A stretch of 64,000 bases of DNA from Ecdyonurus torrentis (taxonomy: Eukaryota > Arthropoda > Insecta > Ephemeroptera > Heptageniidae). Below are positions 1 through 12,519 of this stretch, piece by piece. Position numbers and translations under genes: made by a program. The first letter of the stretch is position 1. Each line of letters starts with the position of its first letter. The stretch spans positions 186,001 through 250,000 of the forward strand of contig CASGGR010000055.1 in assembly GCA_949318235.1 (NCBI GenBank), given 5' to 3'. The notes under the pieces are model-generated. The model was not told the DNA's origin. It ran no database searches and worked only from the letters and a program-made list of their open reading frames with translations.

Positions 1-219
1 CAAATGTTATTGAATGATAAAAATCATACTTTTTACACGATTAAAACTAGTTTTGATGATTTCTCAAAAACTAAGAATGCTACAGACTTACTATTTTACT
101 CAAAACATAGCTTTTTCAATTCTCTACAAAAAAGATGTCTTCAACTTTTTTGCTCCGACGCATACTTTTTGGGTTATTGACAATTATAGTTTTCACTCAT
201 CATGTAGCCAAACCAAGTC
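1..219. repeat. Left-edge partial unit (U0)
   Basis: This is p28 to p246 of a unit cut by the window edge. It carries A94, the p115-124 box of the TTACTATTTT kind, C169, A213 and A242. Other C169 units nearly always carry G80; this one has T80, so it is a recombinant or less derived form. The array continues leftwards outside the window. Confidence 0.97.
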
Positions 220-3200
220 ATGAAACAAAGTTTCTATTTCAAGAACCAAATGTTATTGAATGATAAAAATCATACTTTTTACACGATTAAAACTAGTTTT
301 GATGATTTCTCAGAAACTAAGAATGCTACAGACTTACTATTTAACTCAAAACATAGCTTTTTCAATTCTCTACAAAAAAGATGTCTTGAACTTTTTTGTT
401 TCGACGCATACTTTTTGGGTTATTGACAATTTTAGTTTTCACTCATCATGTAGCCAAACCGAGTCATGAAACAAAGTTTCTATTTCAAGAACCAAATGTT
501 ATTGAATGATAAAAATCATACTTTTTACACGATTAAAACTAGTTTTGATGATTTCTCAGAAACTAAGAATGCTACAGACATCAAATTCAACTCAAAACAT
601 AGCTTTTTCAATGCTCTACAAAAAAGATGTCTTGAACTTTTTTGCTCCGACGCATACTTTTTGGGTTATTGACAATTATAGTTTTCACTCATCATGTAGC
701 CAAACCGAGTCATGAAACAAAGTTTCTATTTCAAGAACCAAATGTTATTGAATGATAAAAATCATACTTTTTACACGATTAAAACTAGTTTTGATGATTT
801 CTCAGAAACTAAGAATGCTACAGACATCAAATTCAACTCAAAACATAGCTTTTTCAATTCTCTACAAAAAAGATGTCTTGAACTTTTTTGCTCCGACGCA
901 TACTTTTTGGGTTATTGACAATTTTAGTTTTCACTCATCATGTAGCCAAACCAAGTCATGAAACAAAGTTTTTATTTCAAGAACCAAATGTTATTGAATG
1001 ATAAAAATCATACTTTTTACACGATTAAAACTAGTTTTGATGATTTCTCAAAAACTAAGAATGCTACAGACTTACTATTTTACTCAAAACATAGCTTTTT
1101 CAATTCTCTACAAAAAAGATGTCTTGAACTTTTTTGCTCCGACGCATACTTTATGGGTTATTGACAATTTTAGTTTTCACTCATCATGTAGCCAAACCGA
1201 GTCATGAAACAAAGTTTCTATTTCAAGAACCAAATGTTATTGAATGATAAAAATCATACTTTTTACACGATTAAAACTAGTTTTGATGATTTCTCAGAAA
1301 CTAAGAATGCTACAGACATCAAATTCAACTCAAAACATAGCTTTTTTAATTCTCTACAAAAAAGATGTCTTGAACTTTTTTGCTCCGACGCATACTTTTT
1401 GGGTTATTGACAATTATAGTTTTCACTCATCATGTAGCCAAACCAAGTCATGAAACAAAGTTTCTATTTCAAGAACCAAATGTTATTGAATGATAAAAAT
1501 CATACTTTTTACACGATTAAAACTAGTTTTGATGATTTCTCAGAAACTAAGAATGCTACAGACATCAAATTCGACTCAAAACATAGCTTTTTCAATTCTC
1601 TACAAAAAAGATGTCTTGAACTTTTTTGCTCCGACGCATACTTTTTGGGTTATTGACAATTTTAGTTTTCACTCATCATGTAGCCAAACCAAGTCATGAA
1701 ACAAAGTTTTTATTTCAAGAACCAAATGTTATTGAATGATAAAAATCATACTTTTTACACGATTAAAACTAGTTTTGATGATTTCTCAAAAACTAAGAAT
1801 GCTACAGACTTACTATTTTACTCAAAACATAGCTTTTTCAATTCTCTACAAAAAAGATGTCTTGAACTTTTTTGCTCCGACGCATACTTTTTGGGTTATT
1901 GACAATTTTAGTTTTCACTCATCATGTAGCCAAACCGAGTCATGAAACAAAGTTTCTATTTCAAGAACCAAATGTTATTGAATGATAAAAATCATACTTT
2001 TTACACGATTAAAACTAGTTTTGATGATTTCTCAGAAACTAAGAATGCTACAGACATCAAATTCAACTCAAAACATAGCTTTTTCAATTCTCTACAAAAA
2101 AGATGTCTTGAACTTTTTTGCTCCGACGCATACTTTATGGGTTATTGACAATTATAGTTTTCACTCATCATGTAGCCAAACCAAGTCATGAAACAAAGTT
2201 TTTATTTCAAGAACCAAATGTTATTGAATGATAAAAATCATACTTTTTACACGATTAAAACTAGTTTTGATGATTTCTCAAAAACTAAGAATGCTACAGA
2301 CTTACTATTTTACTCAAAACATAGCTTTTTCAATTCTCTACAAAAAAGATGTCTTGAACTTTTTTGCTCCGACGCATACTTTATGGGTTATTGACAATTT
2401 TAGTTTTCACTCATCATGTAGCCAAACCGAGTCATGAAACAAAGTTTCTATTTCAAGAACCAAATGTTATTGAATGATAAAAATCATACTTTTTACACGA
2501 TTAAAACTAGTTTTGATGATTTCTCAAAAACTAAGAATGCTACAGACTTACTATTTTACTCAAAACATAGCTTTTTCAATTCTCTACAAAAAAGATGTCT
2601 TGAACTTTTTTGCTCCGACGCATACTTTTTGGGTTATTGACAATTATAGTTTTCACTCATCATGTAGCCAAACCGAGTCATGAAACAAAGTTTTTATTTC
2701 AAGAACCAAATGTTATTGAATGATAAAAATCATACTTTTTACACGATTAAAACTAGTTTTGATGATTTCTCAAAAACTAAGAATGCTACAGACTTACTAT
2801 TTTACTCAAAACATAGCTTTTTCAATTCTCTACAAAAAAGATGTCTTGAACTTTTTTGCTCCGACGCATACTTTTTGGGTTATTGACAATTTTAGTTTTC
2901 ACTCATCATGTAGCCAAACCGAGTCATGAAACAAAGTTTCTATTTCAAGAACCAAATGTTATTGAATGATAAAAATCATACTTTTTACACGATTAAAACT
3001 AGTTTTGATGATTTCTCAGAAACTAAGAATGCTACAGACATCAAATTCAACTCAAAACATAGCTTTTTCAATTCTCTACAAAAAAGATGTCTTGAACTTT
3101 TTTGCTCCGACGCATACTTTTTGGGTTATTGACAATTATAGTTTTCACTCATCATGTAGCCAAACCAAGTCATGAAACAAAGTTTCTATTTCAAGAACCA

Positions 3201-3909
3201 AATGTTATTGAATGATAAAAATCATACTTTTTACACGATTAAAACTAGTTGTGATGATTTCTCAAAAACTAAGAATGCTACAGACTTACTATTTTACTCA
3301 AAACATAGCTTTTTCAATTCTCTACAAAAAAGATGTCTTGAACTTTTTTGCTCCGACGCATACTTTTTGGGTTATTGACAATTTTAGTTTTCACTCATCA
3401 TGTAGCCAAACCAAGTCATGAAACAAAGTTTTTATTTCAAGAACCAAATGTTATTGAATGATAAAAATCATACTTTTTACACGATTAAAACTAGTTTTGA
3501 TGATTTCTCAAAAACTAAGAATGCTACAGACTTACTATTTTACTCAAAACATAGCTTTTTCAATTCTCTACAAAAAAGATGTCTTGAACTTTTTTGCTCC
3601 GACGCATACTTTTTGGGTTATTGACAATTTTAGTTTTCACTCATCATGTAGCCAAACCGAGTCATGAAACAAAGTTTCTATTTCAAGAACCAAATGTTAT
3701 TGAATGATAAAAATCATACTTTTTACACGATTAAAACTAGTTTTGATGATTTCTCAGAAACTAAGAATGCTACAGACATCAAATTCAACTCAAAACATAG
3801 CTTTTTCAATTCTCTACAAAAAAGATGTCTTGAACTTTTTTGCTCCGACGCATACTTTTTGGGTTATTGACAATTATAGTTTTCACTCATCATGTAGCCA
3901 AACCAAGTC
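220..3909. repeat. 15-unit block, copy 1 (U1-U15)
   Basis: Fifteen units whose order of variant types recurs at 8830-12519 (U36-U50), apart from a private T-to-G change at 613 in U2. The order starts with a hybrid-box unit with T180/T182 (U1), then two ATCAAATTCA-box units, an A196 unit, a T144 unit (U5), a G124 unit (U6), and so on. U8 onwards is also part of the 11-unit tandem block. The identity is judged at the variable positions listed for the array. Confidence 0.87.
260..273. repeat. Perfect 14-bp inverted repeat at p41-p54 (first complete unit shown)
   Basis: ATGAT, a four-base AAAA loop and ATCAT form a perfect dyad. It recurs at p41-p54 in every unit except the nine A45 units (U144, U146, U159, U172, U174, U188, U201, U222, U230), where T45A breaks the last stem pair. 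Two private mutations, at 28066 and 31510, both fall at p49 in the loop. A short hairpin or a dimeric binding site is possible; neither is shown. Confidence 0.6.
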
Positions 3910-6900
3910 ATGAAACAAAGTTTCTATTTCAAGAACCAAATGTTATTGAATGATAAAAATCATACTTTTTACACGATTAAAACTAGTTGTGATGATTTCT
4001 CAAAAACTAAGAATGCTACAGACTTACTATTTTACTCAAAACATAGCTTTTTCAATTCTCTACAAAAAAGATGTCTTCAACTTTTTTGCTCCGACGCATA
4101 CTTTTTGGGTTATTGACAATTATAGTTTTCACTCATCATGTAGCCAAACCAAGTCATGAAACAAAGTTTCTATTTCAAGAACCAAATGTTATTGAATGAT
4201 AAAAATCATACTTTTTACACGATTAAAACTAGTTTTGATGATTTCTCAGAAACTAAGAATGCTACAGACATCAAATTCAACTCAAAACATAGCTTTTTCA
4301 ATTCTCTACAAAAAAGATGTCTTGAACTTTTTTGCTCCGACGCATACTTTTTGGGTTATTGACAATTTTAGTTTTCACTCATCATGTAGCCAAACCAAGT
4401 CATGAAACAAAGTTTTTATTTCAAGAACCAAATGTTATTGAATGATAAAAATCATACTTTTTACACGATTAAAACTAGTTTTGATGATTTCTCAAAAACT
4501 AAGAATGCTACAGACTTACTATTTTACTCAAAACATAGCTTTTTCAATTCTCTACAAAAAAGATGTCTTGAACTTTTTTGCTCCGACGCATACTTTATGG
4601 GTTATTGACAATTTTAGTTTTCACTCATCATGTAGCCAAACCGAGTCATGAAACAAAGTTTCTATTTCAAGAACCAAATGTTATTGAATGATAAAAATCA
4701 TACTTTTTACACGATTAAAACTAGTTTTGATGATTTCTCAGAAACTAAGAATGCTACAGACATCAAATTCAACTCAAAACATAGCTTTTTCAATTCTCTA
4801 CAAAAAAGATGTCTTGAACTTTTTTGCTCCGACGCATACTTTATGGGTTATTGACAATTATAGTTTTCACTCATCATGTAGCCAAACCAAGTCATGAAAC
4901 AAAGTTTTTATTTCAAGAACCAAATGTTATTGAATGATAAAAATCATACTTTTTACACGATTAAAACTAGTTTTGATGATTTCTCAAAAACTAAGAATGC
5001 TACAGACTTACTATTTTACTCAAAACATAGCTTTTTCAATTCTCTACAAAAAAGATGTCTTGAACTTTTTTGCTCCGACGCATACTTTATGGGTTATTGA
5101 CAATTTTAGTTTTCACTCATCATGTAGCCAAACCGAGTCATGAAACAAAGTTTCTATTTCAAGAACCAAATGTTATTGAATGATAAAAATCATACTTTTT
5201 ACACGATTAAAACTAGTTTTGATGATTTCTCAAAAACTAAGAATGCTACAGACTTACTATTTTACTCAAAACATAGCTTTTTCAATTCTCTACAAAAAAG
5301 ATGTCTTGAACTTTTTTGCTCCGACGCATACTTTTTGGGTTATTGACAATTATAGTTTTCACTCATCATGTAGCCAAACCGAGTCATGAAACAAAGTTTT
5401 TATTTCAAGAACCAAATGTTATTGAATGATAAAAATCATACTTTTTACACGATTAAAACTAGTTTTGATGATTTCTCAAAAACTAAGAATGCTACAGACT
5501 TACTATTTTACTCAAAACATAGCTTTTTCAATTCTCTACAAAAAAGATGTCTTGAACTTTTTTGCTCCGACGCATACTTTTTGGGTTATTGACAATTTTA
5601 GTTTTCACTCATCATGTAGCCAAACCGAGTCATGAAACAAAGTTTCTATTTCAAGAACCAAATGTTATTGAATGATAAAAATCATACTTTTTACACGATT
5701 AAAACTAGTTTTGATGATTTCTCAGAAACTAAGAATGCTACAGACATCAAATTCAACTCAAAACATAGCTTTTTCAATTCTCTACAAAAAAGATGTCTTG
5801 AACTTTTTTGCTCCGACGCATACTTTTTGGGTTATTGACAATTATAGTTTTCACTCATCATGTAGCCAAACCAAGTCATGAAACAAAGTTTCTATTTCAA
5901 GAACCAAATGTTATTGAATGATAAAAATCATACTTTTTACACGATTAAAACTAGTTGTGATGATTTCTCAAAAACTAAGAATGCTACAGACTTACTATTT
6001 TACTCAAAACATAGCTTTTTCAATTCTCTACAAAAAAGATGTCTTGAACTTTTTTGCTCCGACGCATACTTTTTGGGTTATTGACAATTTTAGTTTTCAC
6101 TCATCATGTAGCCAAACCAAGTCATGAAACAAAGTTTTTATTTCAAGAACCAAATGTTATTGAATGATAAAAATCATACTTTTTACACGATTAAAACTAG
6201 TTTTGATGATTTCTCAAAAACTAAGAATGCTACAGACTTACTATTTTACTCAAAACATAGCTTTTTCAATTCTCTACAAAAAAGATGTCTTGAACTTTTT
6301 TGCTCCGACGCATACTTTTTGGGTTATTGACAATTTTAGTTTTCACTCATCATGTAGCCAAACCGAGTCATGAAACAAAGTTTCTATTTCAAGAACCAAA
6401 TGTTATTGAATGATAAAAATCATACTTTTTACACGATTAAAACTAGTTTTGATGATTTCTCAGAAACTAAGAATGCTACAGACATCAAATTCAACTCAAA
6501 ACATAGCTTTTTCAATTCTCTACAAAAAAGATGTCTTGAACTTTTTTGCTCCGACGCATACTTTTTGGGTTATTGACAATTATAGTTTTCACTCATCATG
6601 TAGCCAAACCAAGTCATGAAACAAAGTTTCTATTTCAAGAACCAAATGTTATTGAATGATAAAAATCATACTTTTTACACGATTAAAACTAGTTGTGATG
6701 ATTTCTCAAAAACTAAGAATGCTACAGACTTACTATTTTACTCAAAACATAGCTTTTTCAATTCTCTACAAAAAAGATGTCTTCAACTTTTTTGCTCCGA
6801 CGCATACTTTTTGGGTTATTGACAATTATAGTTTTCACTCATCATGTAGCCAAACCAAGTCATGAAACAAAGTTTCTATTTCAAGAACCAAATGTTATTG

Positions 6901-7353
6901 AATGATAAAAATCATACTTTTTACACGATTAAAACTAGTTTTGATGATTTCTCAGAAACTAAGAATGCTACAGACATCAAATTCAACTCAAAACATAGCT
7001 TTTTCAATTCTCTACAAAAAAGATGTCTTGAACTTTTTTGCTCCGACGCATACTTTTTGGGTTATTGACAATTTTAGTTTTCACTCATCATGTAGCCAAA
7101 CCAAGTCATGAAACAAAGTTTTTATTTCAAGAACCAAATGTTATTGAATGATAAAAATCATACTTTTTACACGATTAAAACTAGTTTTGATGATTTCTCA
7201 AAAACTAAGAATGCTACAGACTTACTATTTTACTCAAAACATAGCTTTTTCAATTCTCTACAAAAAAGATGTCTTGAACTTTTTTGCTCCGACGCATACT
7301 TTATGGGTTATTGACAATTTTAGTTTTCACTCATCATGTAGCCAAACCGAGTC
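1942..7353. repeat. 11-unit tandem duplication (U8-U18, U19-U29), 2,706-bp period
   Basis: U8-U18 (1942-4647) and U19-U29 (4648-7353) have the same order of eleven unit types, including A196 in the 1st, 2nd and last units, G80 in the 6th, and G80 plus C169 in the 9th. The copies are directly adjacent, so a single unequal exchange of eleven units explains them. U7 and U30 do not continue the pattern, which marks the ends. Confidence 0.88.
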
Positions 7354-8829
7354 ATGAAACAAAGTTTCTATTTCAAGAACCAAATGTTATTGAATGATAA
7401 AAATCATACTTTTTACACGATTAAAACTAGTTTTGATGATTTCTCAGAAACTAAGAATGCTACAGACATCAAATTCAACTCAAAACATAGCTTTTTTAAT
7501 TCTCTACAAAAAAGATGTCTTGAACTTTTTTGCTCCGACGCATACTTTTTGGGTTATTGACAATTATAGTTTTCACTCATCATGTAGCCAAACCAAGTCA
7601 TGAAACAAAGTTTCTATTTCAAGAACCAAATGTTATTGAATGATAAAAATCATACTTTTTACACGATTAAAACTAGTTTTGATGATTTCTCAGAAACTAA
7701 GAATGCTACAGACATCAAATTCGACTCAAAACATAGCTTTTTCAATTCTCTACAAAAAAGATGTCTTGAACTTTTTTGCTCCGACGCATACTTTTTGGGT
7801 TATTGACAATTTTAGTTTTCACTCATCATGTAGCCAAACCAAGTCATGAAACAAAGTTTTTATTTCAAGAACCAAATGTTATTGAATGATAAAAATCATA
7901 CTTTTTACACGATTAAAACTAGTTGTGATGATTTCTCAAAAACTAAGAATGCTACAGACTTACTATTTTACTCAAAACATAGCTTTTTCAATTCTCTACA
8001 AAAAAGATGTCTTGAACTTTTTTGCTCCGACGCATACTTTTTGGGTTATTGACAATTTTAGTTTTCACTCATCATGTAGCCAAACCAAGTCATGAAACAA
8101 AGTTTTTATTTCAAGAACCAAATGTTATTGAATGATAAAAATCATACTTTTTACACGATTAAAACTAGTTTTGATGATTTCTCAAAAACTAAGAATGCTA
8201 CAGACTTACTATTTTACTCAAAACATAGCTTTTTCAATTCTCTACAAAAAAGATGTCTTGAACTTTTTTGCTCCGACGCATACTTTTTGGGTTATTGACA
8301 ATTTTAGTTTTCACTCATCATGTAGCCAAACCGAGTCATGAAACAAAGTTTCTATTTCAAGAACCAAATGTTATTGAATGATAAAAATCATACTTTTTAC
8401 ACGATTAAAACTAGTTTTGATGATTTCTCAGAAACTAAGAATGCTACAGACATCAAATTCAACTCAAAACATAGCTTTTTCAATTCTCTACAAAAAAGAT
8501 GTCTTGAACTTTTTTGCTCCGACGCATACTTTTTGGGTTATTGACAATTATAGTTTTCACTCATCATGTAGCCAAACCAAGTCATGAAACAAAGTTTCTA
8601 TTTCAAGAACCAAATGTTATTGAATGATAAAAATCATACTTTTTACACGATTAAAACTAGTTGTGATGATTTCTCAAAAACTAAGAATGCTACAGACTTA
8701 CTATTTTACTCAAAACATAGCTTTTTCAATTCTCTACAAAAAAGATGTCTTCAACTTTTTTGCTCCGACGCATACTTTTTGGGTTATTGACAATTATAGT
8801 TTTCACTCATCATGTAGCCAAACCAAGTC
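7354..8829. repeat. Linking units U30-U35
   Basis: Six units between the 11-unit duplication and the second 15-unit copy: a T144 unit, a G124 unit, a G80 unit, a TTACTATTTT-box unit, an ATCAAATTCA-box unit and a G80+C169 unit. U30-U31 repeat the order of U5-U6. U32 has G80 together with T15, whereas most G80 units have C15, so it looks recombinant. No non-satellite sequence is present. Confidence 0.85.
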
Positions 8830-11800
8830 ATGAAACAAAGTTTCTATTTCAAGAACCAAATGTTATTGAATGATAAAAATCATACTTTTTACACGATTAA
8901 AACTAGTTTTGATGATTTCTCAGAAACTAAGAATGCTACAGACTTACTATTTAACTCAAAACATAGCTTTTTCAATTCTCTACAAAAAAGATGTCTTGAA
9001 CTTTTTTGTTTCGACGCATACTTTTTGGGTTATTGACAATTTTAGTTTTCACTCATCATGTAGCCAAACCGAGTCATGAAACAAAGTTTCTATTTCAAGA
9101 ACCAAATGTTATTGAATGATAAAAATCATACTTTTTACACGATTAAAACTAGTTTTGATGATTTCTCAGAAACTAAGAATGCTACAGACATCAAATTCAA
9201 CTCAAAACATAGCTTTTTCAATTCTCTACAAAAAAGATGTCTTGAACTTTTTTGCTCCGACGCATACTTTTTGGGTTATTGACAATTATAGTTTTCACTC
9301 ATCATGTAGCCAAACCGAGTCATGAAACAAAGTTTCTATTTCAAGAACCAAATGTTATTGAATGATAAAAATCATACTTTTTACACGATTAAAACTAGTT
9401 TTGATGATTTCTCAGAAACTAAGAATGCTACAGACATCAAATTCAACTCAAAACATAGCTTTTTCAATTCTCTACAAAAAAGATGTCTTGAACTTTTTTG
9501 CTCCGACGCATACTTTTTGGGTTATTGACAATTTTAGTTTTCACTCATCATGTAGCCAAACCAAGTCATGAAACAAAGTTTTTATTTCAAGAACCAAATG
9601 TTATTGAATGATAAAAATCATACTTTTTACACGATTAAAACTAGTTTTGATGATTTCTCAAAAACTAAGAATGCTACAGACTTACTATTTTACTCAAAAC
9701 ATAGCTTTTTCAATTCTCTACAAAAAAGATGTCTTGAACTTTTTTGCTCCGACGCATACTTTATGGGTTATTGACAATTTTAGTTTTCACTCATCATGTA
9801 GCCAAACCGAGTCATGAAACAAAGTTTCTATTTCAAGAACCAAATGTTATTGAATGATAAAAATCATACTTTTTACACGATTAAAACTAGTTTTGATGAT
9901 TTCTCAGAAACTAAGAATGCTACAGACATCAAATTCAACTCAAAACATAGCTTTTTTAATTCTCTACAAAAAAGATGTCTTGAACTTTTTTGCTCCGACG
10001 CATACTTTTTGGGTTATTGACAATTATAGTTTTCACTCATCATGTAGCCAAACCAAGTCATGAAACAAAGTTTCTATTTCAAGAACCAAATGTTATTGAA
10101 TGATAAAAATCATACTTTTTACACGATTAAAACTAGTTTTGATGATTTCTCAGAAACTAAGAATGCTACAGACATCAAATTCGACTCAAAACATAGCTTT
10201 TTCAATTCTCTACAAAAAAGATGTCTTGAACTTTTTTGCTCCGACGCATACTTTTTGGGTTATTGACAATTTTAGTTTTCACTCATCATGTAGCCAAACC
10301 AAGTCATGAAACAAAGTTTTTATTTCAAGAACCAAATGTTATTGAATGATAAAAATCATACTTTTTACACGATTAAAACTAGTTTTGATGATTTCTCAAA
10401 AACTAAGAATGCTACAGACTTACTATTTTACTCAAAACATAGCTTTTTCAATTCTCTACAAAAAAGATGTCTTGAACTTTTTTGCTCCGACGCATACTTT
10501 TTGGGTTATTGACAATTTTAGTTTTCACTCATCATGTAGCCAAACCGAGTCATGAAACAAAGTTTCTATTTCAAGAACCAAATGTTATTGAATGATAAAA
10601 ATCATACTTTTTACACGATTAAAACTAGTTTTGATGATTTCTCAGAAACTAAGAATGCTACAGACATCAAATTCAACTCAAAACATAGCTTTTTCAATTC
10701 TCTACAAAAAAGATGTCTTGAACTTTTTTGCTCCGACGCATACTTTATGGGTTATTGACAATTATAGTTTTCACTCATCATGTAGCCAAACCAAGTCATG
10801 AAACAAAGTTTTTATTTCAAGAACCAAATGTTATTGAATGATAAAAATCATACTTTTTACACGATTAAAACTAGTTTTGATGATTTCTCAAAAACTAAGA
10901 ATGCTACAGACTTACTATTTTACTCAAAACATAGCTTTTTCAATTCTCTACAAAAAAGATGTCTTGAACTTTTTTGCTCCGACGCATACTTTATGGGTTA
11001 TTGACAATTTTAGTTTTCACTCATCATGTAGCCAAACCGAGTCATGAAACAAAGTTTCTATTTCAAGAACCAAATGTTATTGAATGATAAAAATCATACT
11101 TTTTACACGATTAAAACTAGTTTTGATGATTTCTCAAAAACTAAGAATGCTACAGACTTACTATTTTACTCAAAACATAGCTTTTTCAATTCTCTACAAA
11201 AAAGATGTCTTGAACTTTTTTGCTCCGACGCATACTTTTTGGGTTATTGACAATTATAGTTTTCACTCATCATGTAGCCAAACCGAGTCATGAAACAAAG
11301 TTTTTATTTCAAGAACCAAATGTTATTGAATGATAAAAATCATACTTTTTACACGATTAAAACTAGTTTTGATGATTTCTCAAAAACTAAGAATGCTACA
11401 GACTTACTATTTTACTCAAAACATAGCTTTTTCAATTCTCTACAAAAAAGATGTCTTGAACTTTTTTGCTCCGACGCATACTTTTTGGGTTATTGACAAT
11501 TTTAGTTTTCACTCATCATGTAGCCAAACCGAGTCATGAAACAAAGTTTCTATTTCAAGAACCAAATGTTATTGAATGATAAAAATCATACTTTTTACAC
11601 GATTAAAACTAGTTTTGATGATTTCTCAGAAACTAAGAATGCTACAGACATCAAATTCAACTCAAAACATAGCTTTTTCAATTCTCTACAAAAAAGATGT
11701 CTTGAACTTTTTTGCTCCGACGCATACTTTTTGGGTTATTGACAATTATAGTTTTCACTCATCATGTAGCCAAACCAAGTCATGAAACAAAGTTTCTATT

Positions 11801-12519
11801 TCAAGAACCAAATGTTATTGAATGATAAAAATCATACTTTTTACACGATTAAAACTAGTTGTGATGATTTCTCAAAAACTAAGAATGCTACAGACTTACT
11901 ATTTTACTCAAAACATAGCTTTTTCAATTCTCTACAAAAAAGATGTCTTGAACTTTTTTGCTCCGACGCATACTTTTTGGGTTATTGACAATTTTAGTTT
12001 TCACTCATCATGTAGCCAAACCAAGTCATGAAACAAAGTTTTTATTTCAAGAACCAAATGTTATTGAATGATAAAAATCATACTTTTTACACGATTAAAA
12101 CTAGTTTTGATGATTTCTCAAAAACTAAGAATGCTACAGACTTACTATTTTACTCAAAACATAGCTTTTTCAATTCTCTACAAAAAAGATGTCTTGAACT
12201 TTTTTGCTCCGACGCATACTTTTTGGGTTATTGACAATTTTAGTTTTCACTCATCATGTAGCCAAACCGAGTCATGAAACAAAGTTTCTATTTCAAGAAC
12301 CAAATGTTATTGAATGATAAAAATCATACTTTTTACACGATTAAAACTAGTTTTGATGATTTCTCAGAAACTAAGAATGCTACAGACATCAAATTCAACT
12401 CAAAACATAGCTTTTTCAATTCTCTACAAAAAAGATGTCTTGAACTTTTTTGCTCCGACGCATACTTTTTGGGTTATTGACAATTATAGTTTTCACTCAT
12501 CATGTAGCCAAACCAAGTC
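8830..12519. repeat. 15-unit block, copy 2 (U36-U50)
   Basis: The variant order matches U1-U15 with an offset of 35 units (8,610 bp), and U37-U50 match U54-U67 with an offset of 17 units (4,182 bp). It begins with the hybrid-box, T180/T182 unit, as copy 1 does. The following G80 unit (U51) has G169, where copy 1 is followed by a C169 unit, so the match ends there. Confidence 0.86.

Noticed and set aside
398..415. CENP-B box in the T180/T182 units
   Set aside because: TTTCG and an A at the right distance match the first part of the box, but the terminal GGG is replaced by TTT at the required place. Only 17 units carry it, so it is a weak chance match.
423..451. Bacterial-type promoter from TTGACA at p204-209
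   Set aside because: The hexamer is perfect, but no TATAAT-like sequence lies 16-18 bp downstream; TATAGT in A213 units is only 2 bp away. It recurs in every unit as part of the repeat.
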